In this document: positions 46,028 to 55,611 of the stretch, piece by piece
Position numbering within the stretch: the stretch's first letter is position 1
Layout of the letters: each line of letters starts with the position of its first letter
Source: Papio anubis
Taxonomy: Eukaryota > Chordata > Mammalia > Primates > Cercopithecidae
Assembly (NCBI RefSeq): GCF_008728515.1
Contig: NC_044984.1
Coordinates: 97,077,181-97,141,180, forward strand
Direction: 5' to 3'
DNA: 64,000 nucleotides
Notes under the pieces: model-generated
Database searches by the model: none
What the model saw: the letters and a program-made list of their open reading frames with translations, nothing else
What the model was told of the DNA's origin: nothing
Translations under genes and position numbers: made by a program

Positions 46028-46329
46028 TTTTTTTTTTTTTTTTTTTTTGAGACGGAGTCTCGCTCTGCTGCCCAGGCTGGAGTGCAGTGGCCGGATCTCA
46101 GCTCACTGCAAGCTCCGCCTCCCGGGTTCACGCCATTCTCCTGTCTCAGCCTCCCGAGTAGTTGGGACTACAGGCGCCCGCCACCGCGCCCGGCTAGTTT
46201 TTTGTATTTTTAGTAGAGACGGGGTTTCACCGTGTTAGCCAGGATGGTCTCGATCTCCTGACCTCGTGATCCGCCCGTCTCGGCCTCCCAAAGTGCTGGG
46301 ATTACTGGCTTGAGCCACCGCGCCCGGCC
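46028..46329 (-). repeat. Young AluY of the Old World monkey YRa type
   Basis: A complete antisense Alu with a 24-base unbroken oligo-T tail (46025-46048). A 14-bp target duplication 'caaaccagatcttt' (46014-46027 and 46330-46343) flanks it. Diagnostic bases relative to human AluY include 'ctctgctgcccagg', 'gtggccggatctcagctc', 'ccggctagttttttg', 'gatccgcccgtctcggc' and 'ggcttgagccaccg'. These are known of the AluYRa group in Old World monkeys. Only a few private differences from that consensus are visible, so it inserted recently. Confidence 0.9.
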
Positions 46330-46658
46330 CAAACCAGATCTTTCTGGCACCAAAACCCATGTATACTTTTTGCTTTTATGCCATAATGCTTTCTTAACCC
46401 TTTAAAAAACACTAATATCACTTACAACATTGAAGCCAGAATGAGCTTGGTGTGATTAGCAATCCTTTGGTTCGTTTATGGTATTCAATTCTGACATTCC
46501 CAAAAGAGATTCTGAGTTCTGTCAGCATCTGTTGGTCACACTCTACTAAGCCCCCTTCTTTGCTCCTGTTGTTGTTCTCCTTCAAATACCATTTCTCCCT
46601 TTCTCTGTCCAGTGACTGTCTACTCATTCTGTGGGGCTCCATCAGGGTACAATTTCTT

Positions 46659-46971
46659 TTTTGTTTGTAAGATACAGTCTTGCTCTGTTGTCCAGGCTAG
46701 AGTACAATGGCATGATTATGGTTTACTGCCGTCTCTACTTCCTGGGCTCTAGCAATCCTCCTGCCTCCGTCTCCCTGGTAGCTGACACTACAAGCATGTG
46801 CCACCATGCACGGCTAACTTTTTTTTTTTTTTTTTTTTTTTGTAGAAATGAAGTCTCGCTATGTTGTCCAAGCTGGTCTCAAACTCTTGGCCTCCGGAAA
46901 TCCTCCAACCTCAGCCTCCCAAGGTTTTCCAGCCTCCCTGGAATTACAGGTAATAGCCACTGTGCCCAGTT
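46659..46971 (-). repeat. Old Alu (AluJ type)
   Basis: Both arms are antisense, many changes from the AluS pattern, with an expanded oligo-T middle linker (46819-46841). Flanks 'agggtacaatttctt' (46644-46658) and 'aaggtgcaacttctt' (46972-46986) are a worn target duplication. Confidence 0.85.
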
Positions 46972-46986
46972 AAGGTGCAACTTCTT

Positions 46987-47224
46987 TGTGGAGCTTTTCT
47001 TTACTTCTCCAAGCAAAATTAGTTGCTCCCTTCTCTATGTTCTCTGTACATTTTAGTTCATACCATATAAAATTGCCTCTATGTAACCATTTTTGACCTA
47101 CAGATGTGGCAATTTTATATCGTTTAGCCAGATGTCTCCTTATCCCATTGTATTACATTTTGGGATGGCATGTGTCTATCCCCTCCCCATTCCACCCCCC
47201 TAGAATATAAGTTCCAAGACAGTT
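46987..47224 (+). repeat. Probable L2 LINE remnant
   Basis: 'ctccaagcaaaattagttgc' and 'ctagaatataagttccaag' resemble the L2 3' region. The identification is weak. Confidence 0.4.
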
Positions 47225-47386
47225 AACAATAAGAGCTGACTTTCTGTGTGCTTCCTAGGGGGCCAGGACTGTCCTACACACTTTAAGTAAATTAACTCTT
47301 TTAATTCTTAGAGCAACTGTGTAATGATGATACTTTTATATGCATAGTACCACTATATAAGTGAGGAAGCTGAGGCACACAGAAGC
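47225..47386 (+). repeat. MIR SINE, left part
   Basis: 'tcttttaattcttagagcaa' and 'aagtgaggaagctgaggcac' give MIR. The element is cut at 'gaagc' by an ERVL-type LTR and resumes at 47961 ('gaagctaaataacttgccc' ... 'gagcttggatttgaggc'), running to about 48055. Confidence 0.85.
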
Positions 47387-47960
47387 TGTATTTGTCAAGG
47401 TTCTCCAGAGGGACAGAACTAATAGGATATATGTCTATATGAAAGGGAGTTTATTAGGGAGAATTGGCTCACAGTTAAAGGTGAAGTTCCACACAATAGC
47501 CAACTGCAAGCTGAGGAAGAAAGAAGCCAATAGTGGCTCAGTCTGAGTTTACAAGCCTCAAAAGCAGGAAAGCCTACAGTGCAACCTTCAATCCGTGGCA
47601 AGGACTGAGAGCCCCAGCAAACCACTGGTGTAAGTAGTCCAAGGGTCCAAAGGTCAAAAATCCTGGAGTCTGATGTCCAAGAGCAGGAGGAACAGATGGA
47701 AGCATCCAGCATGGGAGAAAGATGAAAGCCAGAAGACCCAGCAAGACAGATTATCCCACCTCCTTGCACCTGCTTTGTTCTAGCCATGCTGGCAGCCGAT
47801 TGAGTGGTGCCCACTCACACTGAGGGTGGGTCCAGTCAACTGACTCACATGTCAATCTCCTCTGGCAACATTCTCACAGACACACCCAGAAACAACACCT
47901 TACCAGCTGTCTAGACATCCTGCAATCCAATCAAGTTGACACCCCGTATTAATCATCACA
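47387..47960 (-). mobile_element. MLT2-type (ERVL) solo LTR, antisense
   Basis: Plus-strand ends are 'tgtatttgtcaaggttctcc' and 'attaatcatcaca', the reverse complement of MLT2-family ends. The identical 'gaagc' flanks it (47382-47386 and 47961-47965). It is 574 bp and solo. The exact subfamily is not certain, because the interior differs from the MLT2 LTRs of the provirus at 2195. Confidence 0.8.
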
Positions 47961-48059
47961 GAAGCTAAATAACTTGCCCAGCCTCACAAAACTTGACAGA
48001 GCTTGGATTTGAGGCTAGGTTATCTGTCTTTAAGATCCAGAGTCTTAACCATTTCTCTA

Positions 48060-48180
48060 AAATCCTTCTATTACTATTCTGTCTGGTTGAGTTTTGTTCA
48101 CCACTGTATTCCCAGGGCTAGCACAAGGCTAGGTAGGGGCCTACTGGGTACTTAGTAAAGAGGTGAATTAAAGAATTTTG
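48060..48180 (+). repeat. L2 LINE 3' end
   Basis: 'gtattcccagggctagcac', 'aaggctaggtaggggcctac' and 'gtgaattaaag' follow the short L2 3' end. Confidence 0.55.
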
Positions 48181-48184
48181 TACC

Positions 48185-48590
48185 AGTCACATTTACTGAG
48201 CACCTACTCTGTGCTCCCAGATGTTGTGGTGGTAGGCATCAAGAAAAATAAGGCCCAGTCCCCGCCTTTATGGAGATGGTGGCCAAGCAGGGGCCGCTGG
48301 AAACAGTGTTGCACTTACATTGAGGAGGCTGAAAGTCAGAGGTGAGGTTTTAGGAGAACTGTGGATGGCCTGTTGTGTACCTGGAGGTAGAAAAGGTGAT
48401 GGAGAAGTCCTGAGAAAGGGAAGGGTAGAATTATCCACATGAAGGAGGGTCCAGGTTCAGTGCAGATGTGTTCCAGACAGATGGAGCAGCTTATGCAAAG
48501 GCCCTGAGTTGGGGCAGGGTGCAGGGAGAATGGAAAAGTAGGGCTGCGAGTTCAGAGAATGTAGGACTGGGGGCCCTGGGTCATAGGGCC
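48185..48590 (+). repeat. Old LINE (L3/CR1-like) fragment
   Basis: 'tttactgagcacctactctg', 'ggagatggtggccaagcagg', then 'gcttatgcaaaggccctgag' are a typical ancient mammalian LINE 3' region; subfamily not assigned. Confidence 0.5.
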
Positions 48591-48619
48591 TAGATTCTGT
48601 ATCATTTATCTCCTTAGTG

Positions 48620-48790
48620 ACTTTGGGTAGATTTCTTACCTCCTTATGCCTCAGTTTCCTCTTCTGTAAAATGGATATAATAACAGTAACTGTCTGGTGA
48701 GATTCAAAGGAAGAATTGCCTTAGTTATACTCATAAAGTATACAGAATAGTGTCTGGTTCATAGAAAATGCTCAAACATAATTCTTAAGG
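48620..48790 (-). repeat. MIR SINE (antisense)
   Basis: 'gactttgggtagatttctta', 'gcctcagtttcctcttctgt' and 'aaaatggatataataacag' are the MIR complement, ending in 'gtgtctggttcatagaaaat'. Confidence 0.85.
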
Positions 48791-48871
48791 AGTTAAATTT
48801 CCTGAGTGTGTAGAAGTTCATCAAAGAAAATATTTGCTTCAGGAGAGTTAGAAATTTGTGATTAGGGCTTC

Positions 48872-49279
48872 TGTATTAGTCCGTTCTCTCACTGCTATAA
48901 AGAAACACCTGGGACTGGGTAATTTATAAGGAAAGAGGTTTAATTGGCTCACAGTTCTGCAGGCTGTACAGGAAACATAGTGGCTTCTGTTTCTGGGGAG
49001 GCCTCAGAAAGCTTACAATCATGGCAGAAGGCAAAGGGGGAGCAAGGCGTCTCACTTGTCAGGAGCAGGAGCAAGAGAGAGGGAGCAGGGTGGTGCTGCA
49101 CACTTTTCAACAACCAGATCTTAGGAGAACTCACTCAATTGTCACATGGACAGTACAAAGAAGATGCTGCTAAACTATTCATGAAAAATCTGCCCCCATG
49201 ATCTAATCACCTCCTACCAGCCCCCACCTCCAACATTAGGGATTACAATTTGGTGGGGACAAAGACCCAAACCACATCA
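48872..49279 (-). mobile_element. MaLR solo LTR (MST-type), antisense
   Basis: Plus-strand start 'tgtattagtccgttctctca', end 'caaaccacatca'. An exact 'gcttc' target duplication lies at 48867-48871 and 49280-49284. Interior blocks such as 'gggactgggtaatttataag' agree. Confidence 0.95.
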
Positions 49280-49324
49280 GCTTCAAACTGCGCTCTCATA
49301 ATTATAAAGTAGTTAGAATGATAG

Positions 49325-49540
49325 CCATCATGTATTGTGTGTGTAATGGGTATTCTATGGCATGCTAACCTCAAAACAACCTTGGGAAGAAGGTACTACT
49401 GTCCCCATTTTATACATGAGTATGTTGAAGCACAGGGAGGTTAAATCATAGTTTCACATTAACAAATACACAGAAGACAGGTTTTAAATCAGGCATTGGC
49501 TTTCTGAGTCCTTGTGCTGAGCCCCTTTGCCATGATGATT
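49325..49540 (+). repeat. MIR SINE
   Basis: 'gtccccattttatacatgag', 'cacagggaggttaaatcata' and 'ttaaatcaggcattggcttt' follow MIR order, ending 'ccttgtgctgagcccc'. Confidence 0.75.
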
Positions 49541-49570
49541 TTCTGGTTTGCAGTTTTAAAATGAGAGTCA

Positions 49571-49868
49571 GGTTGGATGCAGTGGCTCATGCCTGTAATC
49601 CCCAGTGGTTTCGGAGGCCAATGTGGGAAGATTACCTTGAGTCCAGGAGTTTGAAACCAGCCTGAGCAACAGCACAATCCAGCCTTTAAAATTACAAAAA
49701 AAATTTGAAAATTAGCTGGGTGTGGTGATGGTCACTGCCATAGTGATGATTAGTTGGGCCCGGAGTTCAAGGCTGCAATGAGCTACATAGTGCCACTGCA
49801 CTCCAGCCTGGGAAACAGAGCAAGACCCTGTCTCTAAAATAAATAGATATATAAATAAACAAACCAAT
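49571..49868 (+). repeat. Old Alu (AluJ type)
   Basis: Sense Alu 'ggttggatgcagtggctcat' to 'gcaagaccctgtctctaaaa', many changes and a deletion. Flanks 'aaaatgagagtca' (49558-49570) and 'aaaatcagagtga' (49869-49881) are a worn target duplication. Confidence 0.9.
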
Positions 49869-49881
49869 AAAATCAGAGTGA

Positions 49882-50364
49882 GATGGCAGGGTCCTAAATC
49901 AGTCTTGGTTTAATGGGGCTATTTGAAAAGAAATAAACAAAAAAAGTACAAAGGAATGAATAAATGCTCCTATGACATATTCTTGTTGGTTTCCATCACT
50001 TCGAGCTTCTTTCAATTGATTGATCATAACTCCATTCCCTTGGGAAAAATCAGGAAGAGTTTACATGGAGCTACAGGTCACTCCTTTGGGCCAAATGTTT
50101 AAGAAATAATCAGTGGAGTTTTCTTCCTTCTTTGTTTTTCATCTTCTTTTAACATTTTAAACTAAGCAAAAGATTTCATCTAAGTTTTCAGACTGATGTC
50201 TTCAAAATAAAATATTTTAAGAGGAAAAAACCCATAAACATGTCAGAATTATGCATAATTTTAGAAAGGAAGCAGTAGGGTGCAGTGTTAGAACTAAAGA
50301 TTTTAGAAGCCCAGAGTGTTAAGCCTGTATGAGACTTTAAAGATCATCCGGTAATGAAAGAGTT
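49882..50364. other. Unassigned spacer
   Basis: No recognised feature. Confidence 0.4.
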
Positions 50365-50560
50365 AAGGTAAAGGACCTGCTCTTGAAACTTGTGACCTTA
50401 GATAAGTTATTTAACTTATCTGAACACCAGATTCCTGTCTCTTAAGTGGGGATAATAATAATACTTGCCACGAAGGTTATGACATGAAGAGTAAATGCGT
50501 TCATTCATGAAAACTGCTTCCTACGATGCCTGGCAGTCAGTGTGCAAAGTTACTTTCCTG
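50365..50560 (-). repeat. MIR SINE (antisense)
   Basis: 'gtgaccttagataagttatt', 'acttatctgaacaccagat' and 'gtggggataataataatact' are the MIR complement. Confidence 0.75.
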
Positions 50561-50994
50561 AGGTCATCTACATAGTTAATGTCAGAAAACTGAATTTTCA
50601 CTCCTAATCCTGTTTTCCAGGCAAGTATTTTTTTTAAACAGCAGATTATTATGAACATTCTCAACATAATTGATATTTGAGTTTCATTGTGTGTGTTTGC
50701 TTCTAGTAACTAGATCGATTCATGTTTGTTTTCTGTTCTTTTTCTCTTCTGATATTATGATATTAATTCTATATATAGACAGCCTTTTCATAAATTTCTG
50801 AGCAATAATATTAGTCCTAGGCTAAAGCCAGACAGCTTAATTTATGGTGTGTATCCTTTAAAAATTATTGTTATCTCAAACAACTTTACAGGAAAAAAAA
50901 AATCAGTTGATGTTAAATCTCAAATATGTGTTTGTTTTTAGCTGAAAATTCCAAGCAGAATTACCTAAGTATTGAAAATCTTCAGAAAGAGCTG
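50561..50994. other. AT-rich unassigned spacer
   Basis: No recognised feature. Confidence 0.4.
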
Positions 50995-51125
50995 TAAGTT
51001 GATGGATATCTCAGTTACGCTGATTTGATCTTTACCCACTATATAAATGTCTCAAATTATCACGTTTCCCCCCAAATATGTATACATATTATGTATGAAT
51101 AAAAATAATTAAAAAAGAAAAAAAG
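50995..51125 (+). repeat. L1M (L1MB-like) 3' terminus
   Basis: 'cagttacgctgatttgatct', 'caaattatcacgtttccccc' and 'attatgtatgaataaaaat' with an A-rich end match the last part of an old L1 3' UTR. It is a strongly 5'-truncated copy. Confidence 0.7.
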
Positions 51126-52189
51126 AAATAGCTTTAGTTATTATTAGTTAGTATTAGACAGTGGCGACAAGGCAAGAAATTTAAATATGATCTAATTGCA
51201 AGATTTAACATCTAGAAACCTTTTATTTTCTGAAATTAAACCAAGATATAAAGACATAGAATCAAGTTATCTAGAATGTGCAGAGTCAGAAATGGAGGGC
51301 ATCTTGTCTCTAGTTCATTTTATATTTTTAGGCAGTGGTTAATCAGTGAAATTATGTCATGAGTTGGGGAGATCTCACCATTTCTCTTATCATTTTTCTT
51401 CTAGCCATGCTTCACCAAGGGGTTTAGGGGGGAGATTCACAGTGGAGGGAATAAGGATTAGGACCTAACTGTATTCTGAGAAAAAGTATGTAATTCGAAG
51501 AGGTCATTAGGAAATCATTTCCCAAAGAGGGCACTTGTCTTTGAAATCCGTTCTCACTCCTGATCTAACAAAGCCCTAGTTCATTGAACCTCAAAGGACG
51601 ATCTTAAGCAGCTGGTTTGGGCTGGCCAGCTTTGATGGCTGGGGCATTTGAACTGCAGGGGTTGGAGGTATCCAGGGGTAGGGGGTGGTTAAAATGGTTT
51701 ATTTCCATTTAATTGTTTGTATTATCTGTTCAGGATTCCTCTTAAGGAAAAATGGGCTTCATCCTGTGGGAAATGAACATCTCATAATGAGTATTATGGA
51801 GACTTAGACAAAATAAAATCACTTTTAAGAGCCCAATTTGATGTTCTGGTAAATTAGTTCATCTAATCACTTGGTGCTTCTGTGATGGATTTAGTGTGCA
51901 AGGGATATCTGCACTTTCACATCCCTGTCCCTTTAAGTTCCTGCAATCTGGAAGGCCCCTTCACAGATTTCTGCACTTTCTTCAAAGATTCCCCAATAAC
52001 CTTCCCAAATCACTTACCTTCAAAATTCAAAGGACAAGATTTTACATTCCTTTGGTGTCCTGGGAGAGGGGCAGAGGGACTAGTGTTCTCTGGACTTGCC
52101 TTCATCTTGGAGAAGAGAGTTGAAAGTAAATCATAGGATGGAATTTGATAACTTTAGCTTGTCCTCAAGAAGAAGGATTAATTTTCTTC
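51126..52189. other. Unassigned region
   Basis: No recognised repeat. Two overlapping open frames of 75-84 codons at 51882-52136 have no motif. No gene supported. Confidence 0.4.
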
Positions 52190-52372
52190 CCTAATATATT
52201 CCTCCTTGTCTGGACTGAAGCATTGCTGCATTTGATCTCACTAGATTCCTCTATTAGAATATAAGTTCCATGAGGACAAAGATTTGTCTAGTTATGACTA
52301 TATCCTGAGTGCCTAAGACAGTATCTAGCACATGGTGGGTTCTCATTCATTTAAATGAATAAATGAATGACC
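52190..52372 (+). repeat. L2 LINE 3' fragment
   Basis: 'agaatataagttccatgagg', 'gacagtatctagcacatggt' and 'aatgaataaatgaatgac' make a typical L2 3' end. Confidence 0.75.
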
Positions 52373-52384
52373 CAATGTGTCAGT

Positions 52385-52720
52385 AAGGTAACCTGGGTTG
52401 TGCTGCAGTAAACACAACCTTTAAATCTTAGTGGTCTACCTCTTATGCACTGAGGTCAGCTGGGAGCTCTGCTCCATACCTCCTCCCATTGGAACCTAGG
52501 CTGACAAAAAAGCTGCCATCTTGAATTTTGCTTATCACTGGATAGAGGAAAAGAGAGCTGTAGGTTTTTGAACCAGCAATAGAAAGTTCTGGCCTGGAAG
52601 TCATATATGATCCTTTAACTTACAATTCATTGGACAGAACTAGGCACATGGTCCCTGCCAAATCATGTGGAAGTATGTTTGCAATCTGACTATATTCCAA
52701 AACTATTGATAGCAATAATG
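52385..52720. repeat. Medium-reiterated LTR-like repeat, type uncertain
   Basis: 'ctgggagctctgctccatac', 'aggaaaagagagctgtaggt', 'ctggcctggaagtcatatat' and 'attggacagaactaggcac' follow the order of a well-known old medium-reiterated element. I cannot state the family name or the strand reliably. Confidence 0.4.
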
Positions 52721-52856
52721 CCTACTACATTTAAGGAAGGCTGTAACCTAATTTTTAAAGGGAACTTGGCCATTATTAGAATTTTGTTGAGGCCATGAGA
52801 CAGCTCCATTTCCCAGAATTACTTTTAGAGTCGTAAACTAATCGCTTTGAATCATG

Positions 52857-53224
52857 TGTCTTAGTCAGTCTGGGCTGCTATTAACAAATTACGATAGACT
52901 CTTGGCTTAAACAATAGAAATTTATGTCTCACAGTTCTGGACGCTGGAAAGTTCGAGATTGTGGTGCCATCATGGGTAGGTTCGGATGAGATTCCTCTTC
53001 CTGGTTTGCTGATGGCTGTCTTCTTGCTCTGTCTTCACATGGCCAGAGAGCAGAGAGAGGAAGCAAGCTGCCTTGTGTCTCTTCTTAGAAGCACAATAAT
53101 CATATCACAAGGGCTCCATCCTCATGACCTTCTCCTAAAGACTCTACCTTCTAATACCATTCCACTGGGGGTTAGGGTTTCAACATATGAATTTCGGGAG
53201 AACACAAACACAAAGTCCATAATA
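52857..53224 (-). mobile_element. MaLR LTR (MST/MLT1-type), antisense
   Basis: 'tgtcttagtcagtctgggct', 'tatgtctcacagttctggac', 'caagggctccatcctcatga' and 'ggttagggtttcaacatatg' follow the antisense order of this LTR class. Flanks 'tcatg' (52852-52856) and 'ccatg' (53225-53229) are a 4-of-5 target duplication. The 114-codon frame at 52961-53305 is chance. Confidence 0.8.
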
Positions 53225-53401
53225 CCATGCATTCTTACAAAAGCAGTATCACCCCAAGAGAATGAAAATTGGCTCTTGGAGGATGAGAAAATTCAGATCT
53301 TATGATGGTTTGTGGACCTACAAAGATTCACACTACATAAACAGACATATAATATATGTGTGGTATTTACATATCATGGTGGAGACAATTAGGAAAAAAT
53401 G

Positions 53402-53508
53402 TGCAGAGGTTGCAGTCAGCCAAGATCACGCCACTGCACTCCAGCCTGGGCAACAGAGCGAGACTCTGTCTCAGTAAAAAAAGTAAAAATAAAAATAAAT
53501 TAAAAAGC
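53402..53508 (+). repeat. Alu right-arm fragment
   Basis: 'gcagaggttgcagtcagcc' to 'gagcgagactctgtctcag' plus an A-rich tail; only the 3' end of an Alu is present. Confidence 0.9.
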
Positions 53509-53702
53509 ATTTTTAGGGAACAATAATGAAAAAAAGGTTGAGGAAAACTGCTTTAAACCAATGAGAAGGTAGCTTATATCTGAACTTCTTGTTGCTGGTG
53601 ATTTTTGACAGGAGTGGTGACTCCCTGGGGCTTGTGAATTATTTCTGCTGGTGTGAAGAGATGATGTCTCCACTTCAGGCCACGTTCATGAAGTGATTTC
53701 AT

Positions 53703-53756
53703 GCATGGTTTCAGGATGAAACTGTTTTACCTCAGATCATCAGACATTAGATTCTC
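53703..53756 (-). mobile_element. Short hAT (Cheshire-like) segment, near-identical to 55353-55406
   Basis: 54 bases differ at only 2 positions, without gaps, from the matching part of the hAT copy at 55283-55611. The surrounding sequence does not extend the match. Both copies have the same orientation. Confidence 0.7.
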
Positions 53757-54104
53757 TGCATCTGCTATTCTCTAAAACATTCTGATACCAGCAGGTTGAG
53801 GAGGCCTATAAGTAGAATATTACTGATATTCTAGCAGTAGTACTTTCAAGGCAAGGAAAAACTTCTCTCCCACAACCCACCATTTAGGATAACCAGTCCC
53901 AACAGATGGGTTCTGTGCTAAATAATGGACTGACTAGTATTTTTGTTCTGATATTTTGATCATTTGAGTTTGGAAATTTCACTCTCAGACTCAGGTTGGC
54001 TTATTAAATATTTGTTGACTTCCAGAGAAAACCCTTATTTTTAAGTGAAGATAAAATAAGCAAAATATCCTTTTCTTATGTTTTTAGTAAACTTGAGTTA
54101 GAAT
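53757..54104. other. Unassigned spacer
   Basis: No recognised feature. Confidence 0.4.
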
Positions 54105-54290
54105 TGTTGCTCCCTGTATTTGAATTGCAGATTGAGCACTTATGAACTGAGAGACTTTCTTTGAGTTATTTAATTCCTTTGTGCCTTGGTTCCCTCACAT
54201 GCTAAACAGGGATAATAATAGTTCCTACTTCATAAGGTTGTTGTAAGGATTAAATAAAGTATATAAGCATTTTAAGCTTTTATAAATTGG
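54105..54290 (-). repeat. MIR SINE (antisense)
   Basis: 'gtgccttggttccctcacat', 'gggataataatagttcctac' and 'aaggttgttgtaaggattaa' are the MIR complement. Confidence 0.85.
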
Positions 54291-54309
54291 CAAATAAAAA
54301 TTGTAAGTA

Positions 54310-55282
54310 TTCATCTTGAATAACATGATGTCTTGAAATATGTATGGATTGTGGGATGGCTCAATGGACCCTAATTAACATGCATATTACCTCACTTTTT
54401 GTGGTAAAAACGCTTAAAATCTACCCTCTCAGCAATTTTCAAAATATAATGCATTGTTATGAGCTTTAGTCACCATGTTGTACAGTAGATCTCTTGAACT
54501 TATTCCTTCTATCTAACTGAAATTTTGCGTCCTTTGACCAATATGTCCCCAATGCCCCTACCCAAGTGCCTCTGGTAACAACCATTCTATTCCCTACTTT
54601 CAGAAGTTCAACTTTTTTGAATTCTACATATAAGTGAGATCATGTGATATTTGTCTTTCTGTGCCTGGTTAACTTCATTTAACATAATATCCTCCAGTTT
54701 CATCCATGTTGTCACAAAAAGATTTACTTCTCTTTCAAGGTTGAATAATATTCCATTATATATATGTACCATATATTTTTAATCCATTCATCCATTGATG
54801 AACTCTTAGGTTGATTCTGTGTCTTGGCTATTGTGAATAATGCGGCAGTGACCATGGGAGTGCTTTGACATACTATTTCATTTCCTTTAGATACATACCC
54901 AGAAGTGAAATTGGTGGATCATATAGTAGTTCTATTTTTAATTTTTTGAGAAACCTCCATACTATTTTCCATAATGGCTGTACTAATTTACATTTCTACT
55001 AAGAGTAACTGAGGGTTCCCTTTTCTCTACATCCTGGTCAACGTTTGTTTTCCTTTGTCTTTTGTGTAGTAGTCATTCTAACAGGGTGAAACATCTCATT
55101 GTGGTTTTAATTTGCATTTAACTGATGATTAGTGAGGTTGAGCATTCTTAGTATGCCTGTTTGCCATTTATACATATTCTTTTGAGAAAGAATGTCCTTT
55201 GCTCAATTTTGAATCAGGTTATTTATTTTCTTGCTATTGAATTGTTTGTTCCTTATATATTTGGGTTATTCATCCCTTATAG
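54310..55282 (-). mobile_element. Old L1 (L1MA/L1MB-like), 3' UTR and ORF2 end, antisense
   Basis: Plus-strand blocks 'taattaacatgcatattacc', 'cattgttatgagctttagtc', 'ccagtttcatccatgttgtc' and 'ttggctattgtgaataatgc' are the complement of an old L1 3' region. The element continues at 55612 after a hAT insertion. Confidence 0.9.
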
Positions 55283-55611
55283 CAGCAGTCTGCAATATTT
55301 TTGACCTACTTGTTTCATGGAAGACAGTTTTTCCACAAACTGGGCTACAGGGGCATGGTTTCAGGATGAAACTGTTTTACCCCAGATCATCAGACAGTAG
55401 ATTCTCATAAGGAATGCACAACCTAGGTCCCTCGCATGTGCAGTTCACAATAGGATTTGTGCTCCTATGAGAATCTAATGCCACTGCTGATCTGACAGGA
55501 GGTGGAGCTCAGGTGGTAATGCTCGCTCACCCACTGTTCACCTCCTGCTGTGCAGCCTGGTTCCTAACAGGCCACAGACCCGTACCAGTCTGCAGGGCTT
55601 GGGGACCCCTG
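55283..55611 (-). mobile_element. hAT DNA transposon (Cheshire-like, nonautonomous) inserted in L1
   Basis: The right end 'cttggggacccctg' and left end 'cagcagtctgcaatattttt' are worn versions of the family's CAG...CTG ends. The interior has 'cctaggtccctcgcatgtgc', 'ctgatctgacaggaggtgga' and 'gctcaggtggtaatgctcgc'. Possible 8-bp flanks ('ccttatag' and 'cctttaca') match only partly. Family name is from memory of the consensus and is the less certain part. Confidence 0.7.

Noticed and set aside
46631..47056. 141-codon frame across 46631-47056
   Set aside because: It is an antisense AluJ with an extended oligo-T linker; not a gene.
52961..53305. 114-codon frame (+)
   Set aside because: Runs antisense through a MaLR LTR and ends in unique DNA; likely chance.
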